A program made the position numbers and the translations under genes. This document shows, one piece after another, positions 1 to 10,649 of a DNA stretch of 64,000 nucleotides. The notes under the pieces are model-generated. The model ran no database searches, was not told where the DNA came from, and was given only the letters and a program-made list of their open reading frames with translations. Origin of the DNA: Aldrovandia affinis (lineage: Eukaryota; Chordata; Actinopteri; Notacanthiformes; Halosauridae); assembly GCA_029706075.1 (NCBI GenBank), contig JAINUG010000194.1, positions 620,001-684,000 of the forward strand, written 5' to 3'. Every line of letters begins with the position of its first letter. Positions within the stretch are counted from its first letter, which is position 1.

Positions 1-75
1 GAGGCCATCTCTGAGAGGGGGTTCCGCGGAGCCAAAGTGAATTCAGACATCATGATGGTGGTGGGAGATTACTGA
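1..75 (+). CDS. Possible C-terminal exon of an unidentified host gene
   Basis: The first 24 codons of the window are open in frame 1, start EAISERGF, end MMVVGDY, and are followed by a TGA. Codon third positions are mostly G or C, which fits a coding exon, and the sequence is not low-complexity. The upstream splice site, if any, lies outside the window, so this would be a 5'-truncated terminal exon. AATAAA signals downstream at 669, 741 and 779 would suit a 3' UTR of about 600-700 bases. I do not recognise the protein. A 24-codon open stretch can occur by chance, so the call is tentative. Confidence 0.3.
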   Translation, partial: EAISERGFRGAKVNSDIMMVVGDY

Positions 76-830
76 GCCCCGTGCAGCATGCTGTCTGCCA
101 GTGTCATTTAATGGCTGTGTCAGGCTCCCCGCTCTGTTTGGAGGCCATGTGCCAGGACTCCTCTAGAGTCTAGACCATCCTGGGTACAGCTCCCTGGCAG
201 TCAGGGTGACTTTCAGCAGGACTTCTCCGAGCCTCTGAGAAGTTATGAATACTCCAGGCCTAGCCAATGATGAATGACAAATGCCAAACTTGCCATACTT
301 ATTGGGGATGACACGTCCAAAAGTAGTACATTTGCACTGCTTTGCTCAGAGATTCGCACAACGATGGCATGAGCACCTTTTCGGCTGAGATGACTTCGCA
401 GGGGGGACACAGAGCATACTGCCCCCTTCTGCGAGGGAGAAGGATTTGCATCTTCTGCATCTGTGTAGCTGAACTTGGATCCGGGACAAATGACTCCAAC
501 CTACGCCGGTCCTCAACAGAAGAAAAGCTTCCCCAAAATGCTCTGAGTCACTACTATGGTTCAGAATTAGATTACGTTTTTTTCTCTCTAACCTTGTTTC
601 CCAGCAGCTAAAAGTAATTTAGAAATGCTTGTTTCCCGTAAGCAAAACACTGCTCACTGCCTTTGTGAAATAAACTTAAATAGATGCTCATACAATTTAC
701 AAGTAATACAAGTCTTGGCCATTGGGAGAACAAATAATGAAATAAAAGGCAGGTTTTGTGGTAATTGCCTCTGTGTCCAATAAAAGAGATATTTTCCATT
801 TAGCTTATTGATTGAGAGCATTACAGTCCA
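76..830 (+). other. Gene-free stretch; possible 3' UTR of the preceding exon
   Basis: No coding signal is visible. Three AATAAA hexamers (669-674, 741-746, 779-784) on the plus strand could be polyadenylation signals if the first 75 bases are a terminal exon. Otherwise this is unannotated unique sequence. Confidence 0.25.
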
Positions 831-879
831 GCCGCTCGTCTCCAGGGACGGCCCCCAGAGTGGCTCATTTGTTCAGATG

Positions 880-1450
880 TATAGTAATGTATCAATGAGG
901 AATTTGTTGTGCTCTCTTCTTCTGATCGGTTCTGGCCTTCGGGTGAAGCGCACGTGACCAGGAGCACTCCAGGGAAAAAGCTGAGAGCATCTGGACTTTA
1001 CTTATGTTACTCAGGGCTTTACTCTGACAAGATATGCCCAGTGGATGTGAACTGCGGCATGCTTCACATACCAGCCCCAGCGGTCCACCGAAAACGACTG
1101 ATTCCGATGTGGTAAGCTGAACGATCGCAACAGATAAAGCGTTAAAGACACAGAGAAACGACGCTGACAGAAAGCGCTGCAGCGCACGGGCCGAGGGCCG
1201 TGGGAGAAGCAGACGGCCGTAGTGAAATGGAGAGGCCCTCGCTGATAAGAGTACGCTGAGCAGATGTGAGCGAGGTGTACTGGAGGGGCAGCAAGACGAT
1301 TGAAGCCGGAGTAGTGGGCTGGGGCGCACTAGATCACGGGTGTGAAAAGCCAGAGCCCAGCCAGGAGCAGGCCAGTTGGCCCAGTGCAGCAAGCCACAGG
1401 GGTATAGGGTTGCATTGGCCTTCCAGCCCACGGGAGACCGGCTGAGCCTC
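880..1450. promoter_or_regulatory. CpG-rich patch, island-like
   Basis: This stretch is visibly richer in G+C and in CpG dinucleotides than the AT-rich DNA on both sides, especially around 930-1330 (GCGCACGTGACC, AACGATCGC, GCGCACGGGCCGAGGGCCG). Such patches in vertebrates can be unmethylated islands near promoters or enhancers. A 186-codon minus-strand open frame across it has no recognisable domain and is more likely a by-product of low stop-codon density in GC-rich DNA. Confidence 0.3.
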
Positions 1451-1826
1451 ACATTAACAGGTTATCGGCTGTTCTGCGTTTCCCTTTCTCCCTCTCTCCT
1501 TTAAACAGGGCCACGGGTCAAAAGCCACAGGGTGATGGGTGTGGAAGGGAGTGTTTTTCTGGTAACCATAGACTCAGTCGTGGAGCGATATGAAAACACC
1601 AGCTGTCTGCGCCTTTATAAGGTCTAGTCTAAGAACGTCAGCCATGTGGGGAGAAGCAAAAAAAGGTCAGGGGGAACAAGGGGTAAATGACCAGATTTGC
1701 ACACCCCTAGCATGAAGCGTGTACCCAGTTATCCCTGATTTGGAAGATGCTACCCTCCTGAAGAAGGACACATAGTGAGAACATGCAACATTGCTTTCAT
1801 TTCTCTCACCTTACACAGAGATCTCT

Positions 1827-1876
1827 TTAGATTAGATTAGATTAGATTAGATTAGATTAGATTAGATTAGATTATT

Positions 1877-1909
<33 letters not shown>

Positions 1910-1985
1910 CAGCATTATTATAATGAGTAATAATAATATATTTAATATTGTTAGTAGTATTCGTAGTAGTACAAATACTAGTGGT
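1827..1985. repeat. Compound microsatellite (ATTAG)n-(AAT)n
   Basis: About nine uninterrupted ATTAG pentamers (1827-1873) run directly into AAT/ATT trinucleotides (to about 1908). Imperfect TAA/TAG/GTA triplets continue to about 1985. Confidence 0.95.
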
Positions 1986-4900
1986 AATACATCTTTGAAC
2001 TTCCATTACTTAAATGTAGAAGACCTGACATTTTTTAAACAGATTGTAGATGATTAGTGCATATGGAGAGGAAATGCATCACAGCTTGCAGCCAGACAAA
2101 AGTGATCAAGTCTGTTGTTTTGTCAAGCATTAAAACACAATAGAGCTTTTAACTCCCAATGAATATCTGTGGCATAAAAAATGCTACGTGTAACCATCAC
2201 TCTTTTACATGACCTGCGGATGGGAGCGCAAGTTAGGACTGGTCAGGGGAGGAGATTAGGCTGTGACTTGTTGAAACCCTGCATTGTTGCTCAATGCTGC
2301 TCATTTGCTCAGTCCTCTGCAAATATTCTGTGCACGTTGACAGCGGAGCAAGATGTTATGCTCAGTGAGTACACACAGCGTCTTCAGTTATCTTGTGGTG
2401 AACTATATTTATCCACGTGTCTGTGTGCTTTTCTATGAAGCAGAAGCAGAAGGAGGAGAGGTGGAGGCCACAACATTTCCACTGAAGCCATGACATCTCC
2501 CTAGCTCTGTTGTGATACATCCAACCATCCAACCTTTTCTTATTGGAAGGGGTGGGTGTTTGCTGTGTGACTATTTGCACTCAGTGTACTGCTGGGAATG
2601 TATACTGGGGGGATCTGTCTGGCTGACACTGAGGAATACCAACCACACCCAGCAGAGTTGTAATAGCTGGATCCCCTGATCCGGAGCGGTGTTTATGATA
2701 TAATGTTTCAGGTCCTAGATTTTGAAATATAAAAGCTGTTTAAACAGTCTTTCTTTTATGCAGACTGAGTATTACATTTTACAATGTGCAGTATTTTCAA
2801 ATACATGGACTCAATACACAAGGTCACTTATTACAGTTCGTCATGACCCATCCCTCGATCTGCGAGACAGGACACAGTGTGCACGTGCAAGCTTGGAACC
2901 CCAGAAGGGCCTGCAATCTAATGTGCAATTTAGTGATTAATCAAACAGAGCTACACAGCCAAATGTGTCATGTGACTACACAGTCAAATTGCTCTGATAT
3001 CTTTTGTATATGCATTGTGTAGTATGGCCACAATGTCAAAAACCTTCATATTAAGATAAAGGATATGAATGAGTCAGATTGCTTTGTATGGTTTGCATAC
3101 ACATTCACTAAAACCTGGAGTTACTTGAATTTAAGGTTAATTGAGTGGGGATTACCTCCACTTCAGAGGTGTTTCAGCAAACATTACCAGTGTTGATTAC
3201 AAATGTTTTAAATTGATGTGTGCCCTTGTGTGTAAACTATTTCTGCCATTGTTTCTCCTTTATTACCCATGGGTACACAAACAATGTTAATGAGGATAAA
3301 AGAAAGCCACATGTGGTCCTCGGTGAAGATTGATAATTGAAAACAAATTTTGGGGGTAGAGAGGGCCGTGGAGGGTGGATAGAAGAATGGAAATAAAAAG
3401 CTCTATTAAAGTAGCAGAGCACCAGCAGCTGTTGCACAGGCCCAACAAACCCACTGAACTCTGGGAAGGGATCCTGACGGCGAGAGCCGGGGGTTCGCTG
3501 TGGTTCAGTCCAGCAGGGCCTCGTTTTGGCCAGGAGCCTGAAGAAGCCAAGGAACCAGGAGAGATGGAACCTAGGCAGTAAAAATGAAACAGTGCAAACC
3601 TTTAAAGAGCAATAAAAAATGGTAACCTTTTTTTCCCTTCTTTCTCTTTTCTTCTTTTAAAAGTCACATTTCTGCTGCACGTGCTGATGCTCTCTGGTGC
3701 GGTGCTGGGGTTGGAACGTCTCTTGTTTTTTTTTGTTTCTTTTTTCCCCTCTCTTTTTTATTTCTGTGAAACAGAATCTCCCAGCTTACAGTGCAGTCAG
3801 TCTTGAGCTCTCCGCAATCCAAAACAGATGTGCGAGAACAGCTCGCCGCTGAACACAGAGTGTTGAGAAACTGCCTGCGGGTTGCCGAAGAGGGGGGATG
3901 TAAGCAAAAACAGCCCGGTTGCTAAGATACACAAATAACAAAACAAGCCAAGGCCCCACTGAAAGAGCATGTTTTACTCTGTTAATTGGAAAGTAAGGAA
4001 AACAATATTCTTACTGAAAAAAAGCTGAGGCTTCAGTTTATCTCAATTTATAGGGGGAAAAAACAACTTTCTTTTGTAAAAGTAAAAAAAAAAAAAAACA
4101 CTTGCTTTTAGCCCCAGCCATAGGATTACCGTAGCAGAATGCACTGACTTGTTTGAGCATGTAGGTGTCTTTTGTCTTTAATGTACAAAATAACGTATTT
4201 GACTGAGTTTTTTTCCAGATTCTGAACAGTGCCAAATGTCCTCTTTCCCAAGATTGTCGCTGACAGCTCCCTACACCCAGCTGCATGGCCTGCTCTCCTC
4301 CCTTCTTCTAATGATCTCAAGCCCTCTTTCACCAGCAAACGTGATGAATTAATTGAGGTTTTGATGGAATCCAGCTGAGCGCAGGGCTCGGGGATCAAAG
4401 GTTGACTCAGAACCCCTTTCACTGGCATATTTGAGATTGTACATATATCTTTATATATCTGTCTGTCTATTCATCATAAACATTTAACCGCTGTCTGCCT
4501 ATTTAACCATCTGTGTCTCATTAGGGTTTCACCACATTTTTTGCCGTTGTAGCTGCGCAAGGCCTGGAGAACTGGGGTACCATGTGGTCCTGTCATTTTC
4601 TCTCACTCTCTCACTGCTGGAATTGACCCCGCTTCTGGGATCAGAGTTCAGGTAGGGTCACAAGGGGAGGTACACTGGGTATGCCATCCTACCATGGGTG
4701 CTAAAGCAGGGGACTGGCTCTGTGATTTGATGCGACAGCTATTCTATCCTCTCGCACAAGGACACAATTTGTGTTTACACTGCCGTACCGGGAGACACTG
4801 GGCACGTAGATTGTTGGTGGACTTGAAAGCGTGACTTGTCAGCCATGTTGTGCTAGGCCCCGGGGTACTGAGAGGGTGACCCCAAAGTTGCACAGCCTCC

Positions 4901-7900
4901 ACCAGCAAGCAGCTCACAGCCTTTGTGTGGCACTCTCTCATCCCATCTGCTCTGGAATGCATTCGCCTCACACCAGCAAGTGCACATGTGCACCACATAC
5001 CTCCATGTTTTGACTGCTGCCAAGTCATCTTCTCTGGCATTGGCTGTGCAATGCTCCTTGAAGTCTCCCAAAAAACACCCCCAATGAGTATTTTTATCCA
5101 CAGAACTCCCCTGTCAGAAGTTGTCTGCGCCTTGTTGCAGGAGTTGTGTGCACATGAATTTGTAGAATTCATTTTTTTTCTCGTATTCTCTCCTTTATTA
5201 CTTAAAGGAAATATTACACACAAATCTCCTTATTTAGAGTCTAAAGAATGAGCATGTATAATTAATTATTTCATATGTGTGTGTTTTCAATAGATGTATG
5301 TACCAAGACCTCAAATTTTGACCTTGGATTTCCAGGAAAGATCCTGATTTCTTTGTTTTGTGGCTGGGTACCATGGTGATTTCTGTAAACAAATACAAAG
5401 TTTAACTGCAACAAGTTAACACAGCTATCCATTTTCAATTTGATGAATACATCATGGTTTACTGAGGATAATGGGGGCCAGAACTGCTAGAGAGATAAGA
5501 CCAGAAAGTATTACTTTCTGCTGTTTGTACAGGTATGTTAAACATGCAGGAAGAAAATGTATTGCTTTTGCTCAAACAACAGAGTAATGATCCAGTTGTA
5601 ATCAGAGAGATTGAAGGCATGATGCCCTCTGCAAAAAAGGGCACACTTAGAAAAAATTTAACAAGACAATTATGTGTGCTTTTTTGCCACCAGTAAATGT
5701 GTCTATTGTAAAAATGTTTTCTTTTAGGTTGTGGAGCATAGTGACAAAGAAGTCAATTATTTACTAGTTTTAGAAGTGAGGAGATAATAATCTTTGAAGA
5801 ACAAATAAAGGTAGTTTCTGTTGAACTAGGAATGTGGAACTTACTGCCAAGCCTTTAGTTTCTACACAGGTCCCTCCAAGAGATGAGGGTCTGTAACAAA
5901 ACAAAAAAAGAAGAAAAAAAAGAAAGAAAATCATAATCATCTTGTGGTGACCTGCTGCCAGAGGTTAGCAGAATTTGTTTACAGTGTTTTCTGTCCAGAA
6001 GGCTTGCAGCACAGCATGGGGGCTGCACATTACGGACTAATCAAAAGCTAGGGTGAGATTCCGGCATGGCTAATTATTAACCCTGGAACTCATTTCACAA
6101 GATGTGGAGAGTAGGGAATTTCCCCCAGCCATTTCTTTTTCACCCACGTTGACATGCCTGAACTTCCAGACAAACATGTCTGTGACCTTGAATGGTATTG
6201 AACTGATAACGCTGTGCAAATTTGCCATGAAACCAAAATATTTTCTCCGCCATATTTCAAATTTTCGCAGTTAGCGGAATGTTTCCTGAACAGAATCTTG
6301 GATTTTTTTCTTTCTCTGTTCACTGTTGTTTTTGGTTTCAGTTCCCCTTGTCAGTCTAAGATATGAGGGGATTCCTTTACTGCCCCCGACAGGCTCTGGA
6401 TGAACCCTTTTGGATTCTTTAATTGCTCCCCTTAGCTGTGGGCTGACAGCATTTCTCACTCCTTACAAGCTTTAGGAACGTGCTTCTTGCTGTACCAGCT
6501 TGAAATTATGTGGTTTAACCTAAAGCACTGCTGTAATTAGACAAAAGATGTTTCACAAATGGGGTCTGTAACCTTTCCAATGCTGCAGGCCATTTATTCA
6601 TTCTCATTAGATGCCCTTCTATCCCTGCCTGCTACATTTCTCTGGGAACCTGCCATCACGCTGGCTCTACAAAAAACCAATGCAGGCCTGTGTGGTGTTG
6701 AATTTGTCATCGTGGTCAGGTGTGAAAAATATTCTTAGGAAACCACTGGAAAACAACTGGAGTGCTCCAAGCAATGCTTACCTATTCATAGACACAGCTG
6801 TCATTGCTGATGCTGAGTTTACCTTGAGGCTGCGGAATTTGGACACGGTTCGTGAAAACCGAGATGAAACTCTTAGCTTGTTTTGCTTTTTCTGTGCAAA
6901 GCAAAGGGTTAGAGGTGTCATGCAGTGATTAGTGAAATTTGATTATATCCTCTATCTGAAAGTCATCTAAAATCTCAATCAACGGTCTGTCACTGAAACC
7001 TGTAGCTCTCTGTTAAAACGCTCATCTTTGGCTTACGCTTCAGGTTGTGTGCCAAGCTGAGGCAATGGGCCTCCTTCTTGTGTTTTAATTTTTTGTCTTA
7101 TTGTGTAACTTGCCAACAATCAGCTCTGGAGTTTTGAAGCTGTTAAAAGCCCACTTTCATAGCTCAACATCTGAGTGGCCTTGTGCTACCTAGACACCAA
7201 GCTCAATTATTTGTGCTCAGGTTTTGAAGGCATGCCTGTAGCTTTCTGTAGCCGGTGAGAGAATGTTATTGGTCATGAGGCTGACATAGTGTGAGGCAGT
7301 GACTCAGGGTTATGGGGTGAACCTGATCCATCCACGTCCAGAAGCAGAGCTGGGGATGGTAACTGAAGACTGTGGCTAAAAGCAGCCCCCCCCCTCCCAT
7401 CTCCTTTATCACAGGCTTGTCATCCCGCACAGCAATGCTGTAGCCCAACCACTTTTAAAACCCCCACACTCAGCGAACAACAACTTCAGGGGCTCAGGGT
7501 GAAATTTCAGTCAGAGGTTTAGTCATGGCGAGGTTCACACTCTACGGTGCACGTAGAGAATTGAAAGACCACAGCGAGTACTCCTGTAGCCCATCCCTTG
7601 CTCTTCTAAGACTTATCAAACTGGACCCAAGTTGTATTTATGGACTGTAACCCACAATATTTTACAAGGGTACCCATTACCTAAAATTACCATTACAGCT
7701 TTAACAGACATGCATTGTTTTATTGGGGAGGATTGCAGGAGGTGGAGTCACTTAACATCACCAGGAGGGAGGCTGTACAATACCACAGAAGAACCTCAGA
7801 GATACGAAAGCATCAGGAATGGAGTTTTTTCAGAATTATGAAATGTTTGTCATTTTTAAAAGTGATATGAAAATATGCTATTCTTAAGAATTTGGATCCT

Positions 7901-8260
7901 TAGTTGATTTGAATCATTACTTACATCATTGTTAAATAGGCTACTTTCATTTTGTAGCTATAAGTCTTACGTTTAAGCTAATAACCAATAATCAAACCAG
8001 CTGTAATCAGGAGAAGGAGAGCACTCTTGTTTTGTGTGAAAGATCTCCTTTTCAGTGGCGCACTATCTTTGGTCTCTTTTGCAAACTGATTTATTTTGTT
8101 CTGGCTCTTTATATCAAACACTGCTGACTTTCCATTACTGGGTTATTTAGCAATAGTGCTAATACATGCCCCCCTCCTCCCCCTTTGTCTAATTTTGATA
8201 GTATTTTGAGTTTTTATCAATGGAAAGTGTGGCTCCCATTCCCATTTGATGCTCGCCTTT
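1986..8260. other. Gene-free unique sequence
   Basis: I see no gene, transposon terminus or RNA gene. Features are limited to simple tracts: a polypyrimidine run near 3625-3760, an A15 run near 4085-4100, and an A/G-rich run at about 5899-5930. Open frames are short, overlapping and without recognisable domains. Confidence 0.5.
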
Positions 8261-8271
8261 GTATCAATAAT

Positions 8272-8327
8272 AAAAAATAAGTAATAGGTAATAAGTAATA
8301 AACATAAAGTAAGTAATAAGTAATACA
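8272..8327. repeat. Imperfect AAGTAAT-type tandem repeat
   Basis: AAATAAGTAATAGGTAATAA and related 7-8-base units repeat imperfectly about seven times. It is simple-sequence DNA. Confidence 0.85.
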
Positions 8328-10206
8328 CTACTTCCAGTTTCATACCCATTTGGTTGTCCGGTAAGTCGGTAACTCTGAGGTTCGTATCTCAGAGGTTGTA
8401 CTTAAACTTATAAAAAAACTTCATGGCAACTGCTCGCATCATCCCTTTTCTGCAAAGTTTGGACTGTTGTGGTCATTAAATACAGATTCATGATTATGTA
8501 TTATGAATATGAGTGCTTATTTGAGTCCAGAGGCACAGTTAAGGGGTCAGTAAAAGGGAGGGAGAGGTGGCTGAGAAGGCCCGGACGACAGAGCAATGCC
8601 TTCAGGCTGTTAAGGAGTCTGGCTAACATCTTACAGGCTGACCCTTCTCTCCATTTCAGATCTGTGCATAATTTCCAGACCTCTAGATTTTCCTCGTCGT
8701 CTGGGTCTGGGATCGAGGGCAGGACCGCAAGTGAGAGTCGGGAAGGGGGTCTAGGGGACATGGGTCTCTTCAAGTCCAAGCAAGCAAGTCGTCAAAGGGC
8801 CATTATGATGAAAGGTTCCAGGAGCCTAAGGGCTTTTATTCAACTGCCTCCTGTGAGCGTGGAGTGACTTGACATTGCAGAATACTAAATACATATACAG
8901 TTTATGAATACAAATTAGACGGGTCTCTCTCACTCATCACAACCCAAGATTTTTCTCCAAAGCTTACCTGTTCAATTGGTCATGATGAATTTGTCAACTA
9001 AAAATATAATGCCATTTTCTCCAGATACTACAGCAGACTTGCCAATATGTGAATAATTTAGTGCTTTAGCTAGTTTTATCTATGAGCTTTTTTTTTATCC
9101 CTAAATGATTAGCTGCGGCAATGTTGCATAGGCACTGACCCAGATTCAGGAGTGCCACCAACATTTGTTGCATTGTGTTTAGTTATTTTGGCAAATACAG
9201 GGAAACTGATGATAGCCATAAAGTGTTCAGCCATACACATAGATTTGAGCGGCATCATATTTGAGCTTTCAGCTGTGAATATCAGCATCATACAGTATAA
9301 CATTTTTCTGAATAGCGCTGAACTACAGTTTTGCTCAGAGGCACATTGCAGCGCGGTGTTGTGAACAGTCACGCTAAAGACCGGATCATTGGGCTTTACG
9401 GTCCTGTGTGGTCTCCAGTGTGATAGAGGGCAGGTACATGAGTGGAGCAATCAGTGTGGGAAAGGGCAAAGTTGACCCTGCAGGCTGTAGTGGGGAAGTG
9501 TCGAGAGGGAGAGAGCGTCTGTAGATAGATTAGATAAAACCACATCTGCTTGCGCTCAGTGGAAAAACTTCCCGGTGTGTTTGTCCAACAGGAAAAAATT
9601 AACATTGAGTCTGCATCGGGAATTAAGCATCAAAATCAACATGTGCTTGGTGAGTTGTTTTCAAGGCGTGGGCTTTGCTGGAACAAAACAAAGGACAGCT
9701 GCGATGAGAGGGCAAGCTTTCTCTAAATGATTGTTTGTGACCGTGCCTTGTACCTCAGAATCACAGCGTGATTGTTGTACTTGGCCAATATCTGCAGGAT
9801 GCAGCCCTTAGTCTCTTCAGTAGTAGATAAGGCCTGTCTCTTTCTGGTCCTTTTTGCCACACTGAAATGGCTGAATTTGAATTGCATGTGGTGCAAGTGA
9901 TATGAAACTCTTGCTGTCTTTGACAAGATGACCAATATTTGTTTTCAAGCTTCATCCTTCAGATTACAATATGCACGACACCACAGACAGGAAGGGGATT
10001 GCACAATCACCTGGGGGTTCGGCAAGTGGGAGCCAGAGGCAAGCCGCGAAGATCTGACCCTGGTCTGGACAGACTCCACCCTGAATGACTGACACCAGAG
10101 GAATCCCACATATTCCCGGCCCAGAGTATAGTACAGGATAGTATAGGACAGCTTGACTCAGCAGAATGACACGATGAGAGCAGCACATTTGAGTGGGCAT
10201 AATTTG
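8328..10206. other. Gene-free unique sequence
   Basis: No supported gene or repeat family. The 132-codon plus frame at 8469-8867 and the 113-codon minus frame at 9109-9450 have no recognisable domain. Confidence 0.45.
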
Positions 10207-10210
10207 CTTG

Positions 10211-10387
10211 TGTAACCGAGTTGGTTCTGCCCGCAGCGAGTTTCGAACCGAGGGATCTCGACGCGACAAGAGAGCGATTAAGCTCGCTGAGCTAAAGACT
10301 CAAGTCTCCAACTCTGGGAACTAATCGCACCCTTATACACGTCATTTTCTGTAGCGGACGCTCACGTACCAGAGCACACCCGCTACA
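10211..10387 (-). repeat. 3' LTR of the miniature element (minus orientation)
   Basis: 177 bp, TG...CA. On the minus strand it opens with a hairpin-capable stretch (TGTAGCGG at 10387-10380 pairing with CCGCTACA at 10357-10350). A TATA-like GTATAAGG at 10338-10331 and the tRNA-like boxes follow. Confidence 0.85.
10239..10294 (-). promoter_or_regulatory. tRNA-like Pol III A/B boxes in the 3' LTR
   Basis: On the minus strand an A-box-like TAGCTCAGCGAG (10294-10283; consensus TRGCNNARYNGG, one mismatch) is followed 33 bases later by a B-box-like GGTTCGAAACT (10249-10239; core GGTTCGAA intact). Order and spacing match a tRNA gene. The stretch does not form a clean cloverleaf by eye, so it is a tRNA-derived or tRNA-like promoter rather than a functional tRNA. 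Confidence 0.65.
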
Positions 10388-10398
10388 TTCTCCCCCTC
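10388..10398 (-). other. Polypurine tract
   Basis: The minus-strand purine run GAGGGGGAGAA directly abuts the TG of the 3' LTR. This is the position and composition expected for the plus-strand primer of an LTR retroelement. Confidence 0.75.
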
Positions 10399-10449
10399 GA
10401 AACTCCTGCGGCAGCAACCACGGCCCAACCGATTGCCATCAGTTGTCTT

Positions 10450-10467
10450 ATCCGAGTCACGGCACCA
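10450..10467 (-). other. Primer binding site, tRNA-His type
   Basis: The plus strand reads ATCCGAGTCACGGCACCA, which is the mature 3' end of vertebrate tRNA-His including CCA. The minus strand is therefore its complement, one base inside the 5' LTR, where first-strand synthesis would be primed. Confidence 0.85.
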
Positions 10468-10468
10468 A

Positions 10469-10645
10469 TGTAACCGAGTTGGTTCTGCCCGCAGCGAGTT
10501 TCGAACCGAGGGATCTCGACGCGACAAGAGAGCGATTAAGCTCGCTGAGCTAAAGACTCAAGTCTCCAACTCTGGGAACTAATCGCACCCTTATACACGT
10601 CATTTTCTGTAGCGGACGCTCACGTACCAGAGCACACCCGCTACA
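10469..10645 (-). repeat. 5' LTR of the miniature element (minus orientation)
   Basis: Identical by eye to the copy 258 bp away. As the 5' LTR of the minus-oriented element it would drive transcription. It carries a TATA-like GTATAAGG at 10596-10589, followed by the tRNA-like A and B boxes. Confidence 0.85.
10497..10552 (-). promoter_or_regulatory. tRNA-like Pol III A/B boxes in the 5' LTR
   Basis: Same arrangement as in the other LTR: A box at 10552-10541, B box at 10507-10497. In the 5' LTR these boxes lie downstream of the TATA-like motif, so they would be inside any Pol II transcript. Confidence 0.65.
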
Positions 10646-10649
10646 CTTG

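Larger units (their letters stand above)
10211..10645 (-). mobile_element. Miniature LTR retrotransposon (TRIM-type), complete, 435 bp
   Basis: Two direct repeats of 177 bp (10211-10387 and 10469-10645), identical by eye, begin TG and end CA and enclose only 81 bp. Read on the minus strand, the interior starts one base after the 5' LTR with TGGTGCCGTGACTCGGAT, an 18-base complement to the 3' end of tRNA-His including CCA. It ends with a purine run, GAGGGGGAGAA, against the 3' LTR. A 4-bp CTTG flanks both outer ends. These are the hallmarks of reverse-transcribed LTR elements, but there is no room for any protein, so mobilisation must be in trans. LTR identity suggests recent insertion. The LTRs contain tRNA-like Pol III boxes (separate entries). 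Confidence 0.88.

Noticed and set aside
892-1452. Minus-strand 186-codon frame
   Set aside because: No recognisable domain; it lies in a GC-rich patch where stops are rare.
4744-5223. Minus-strand 159-codon frame
   Set aside because: Overlaps open frames on the other strand, no domain, composition like non-coding DNA.
10211-10387. A functional tRNA gene
   Set aside because: A and B boxes are present, but no clean cloverleaf or acceptor stem forms and the unit lies inside an LTR.
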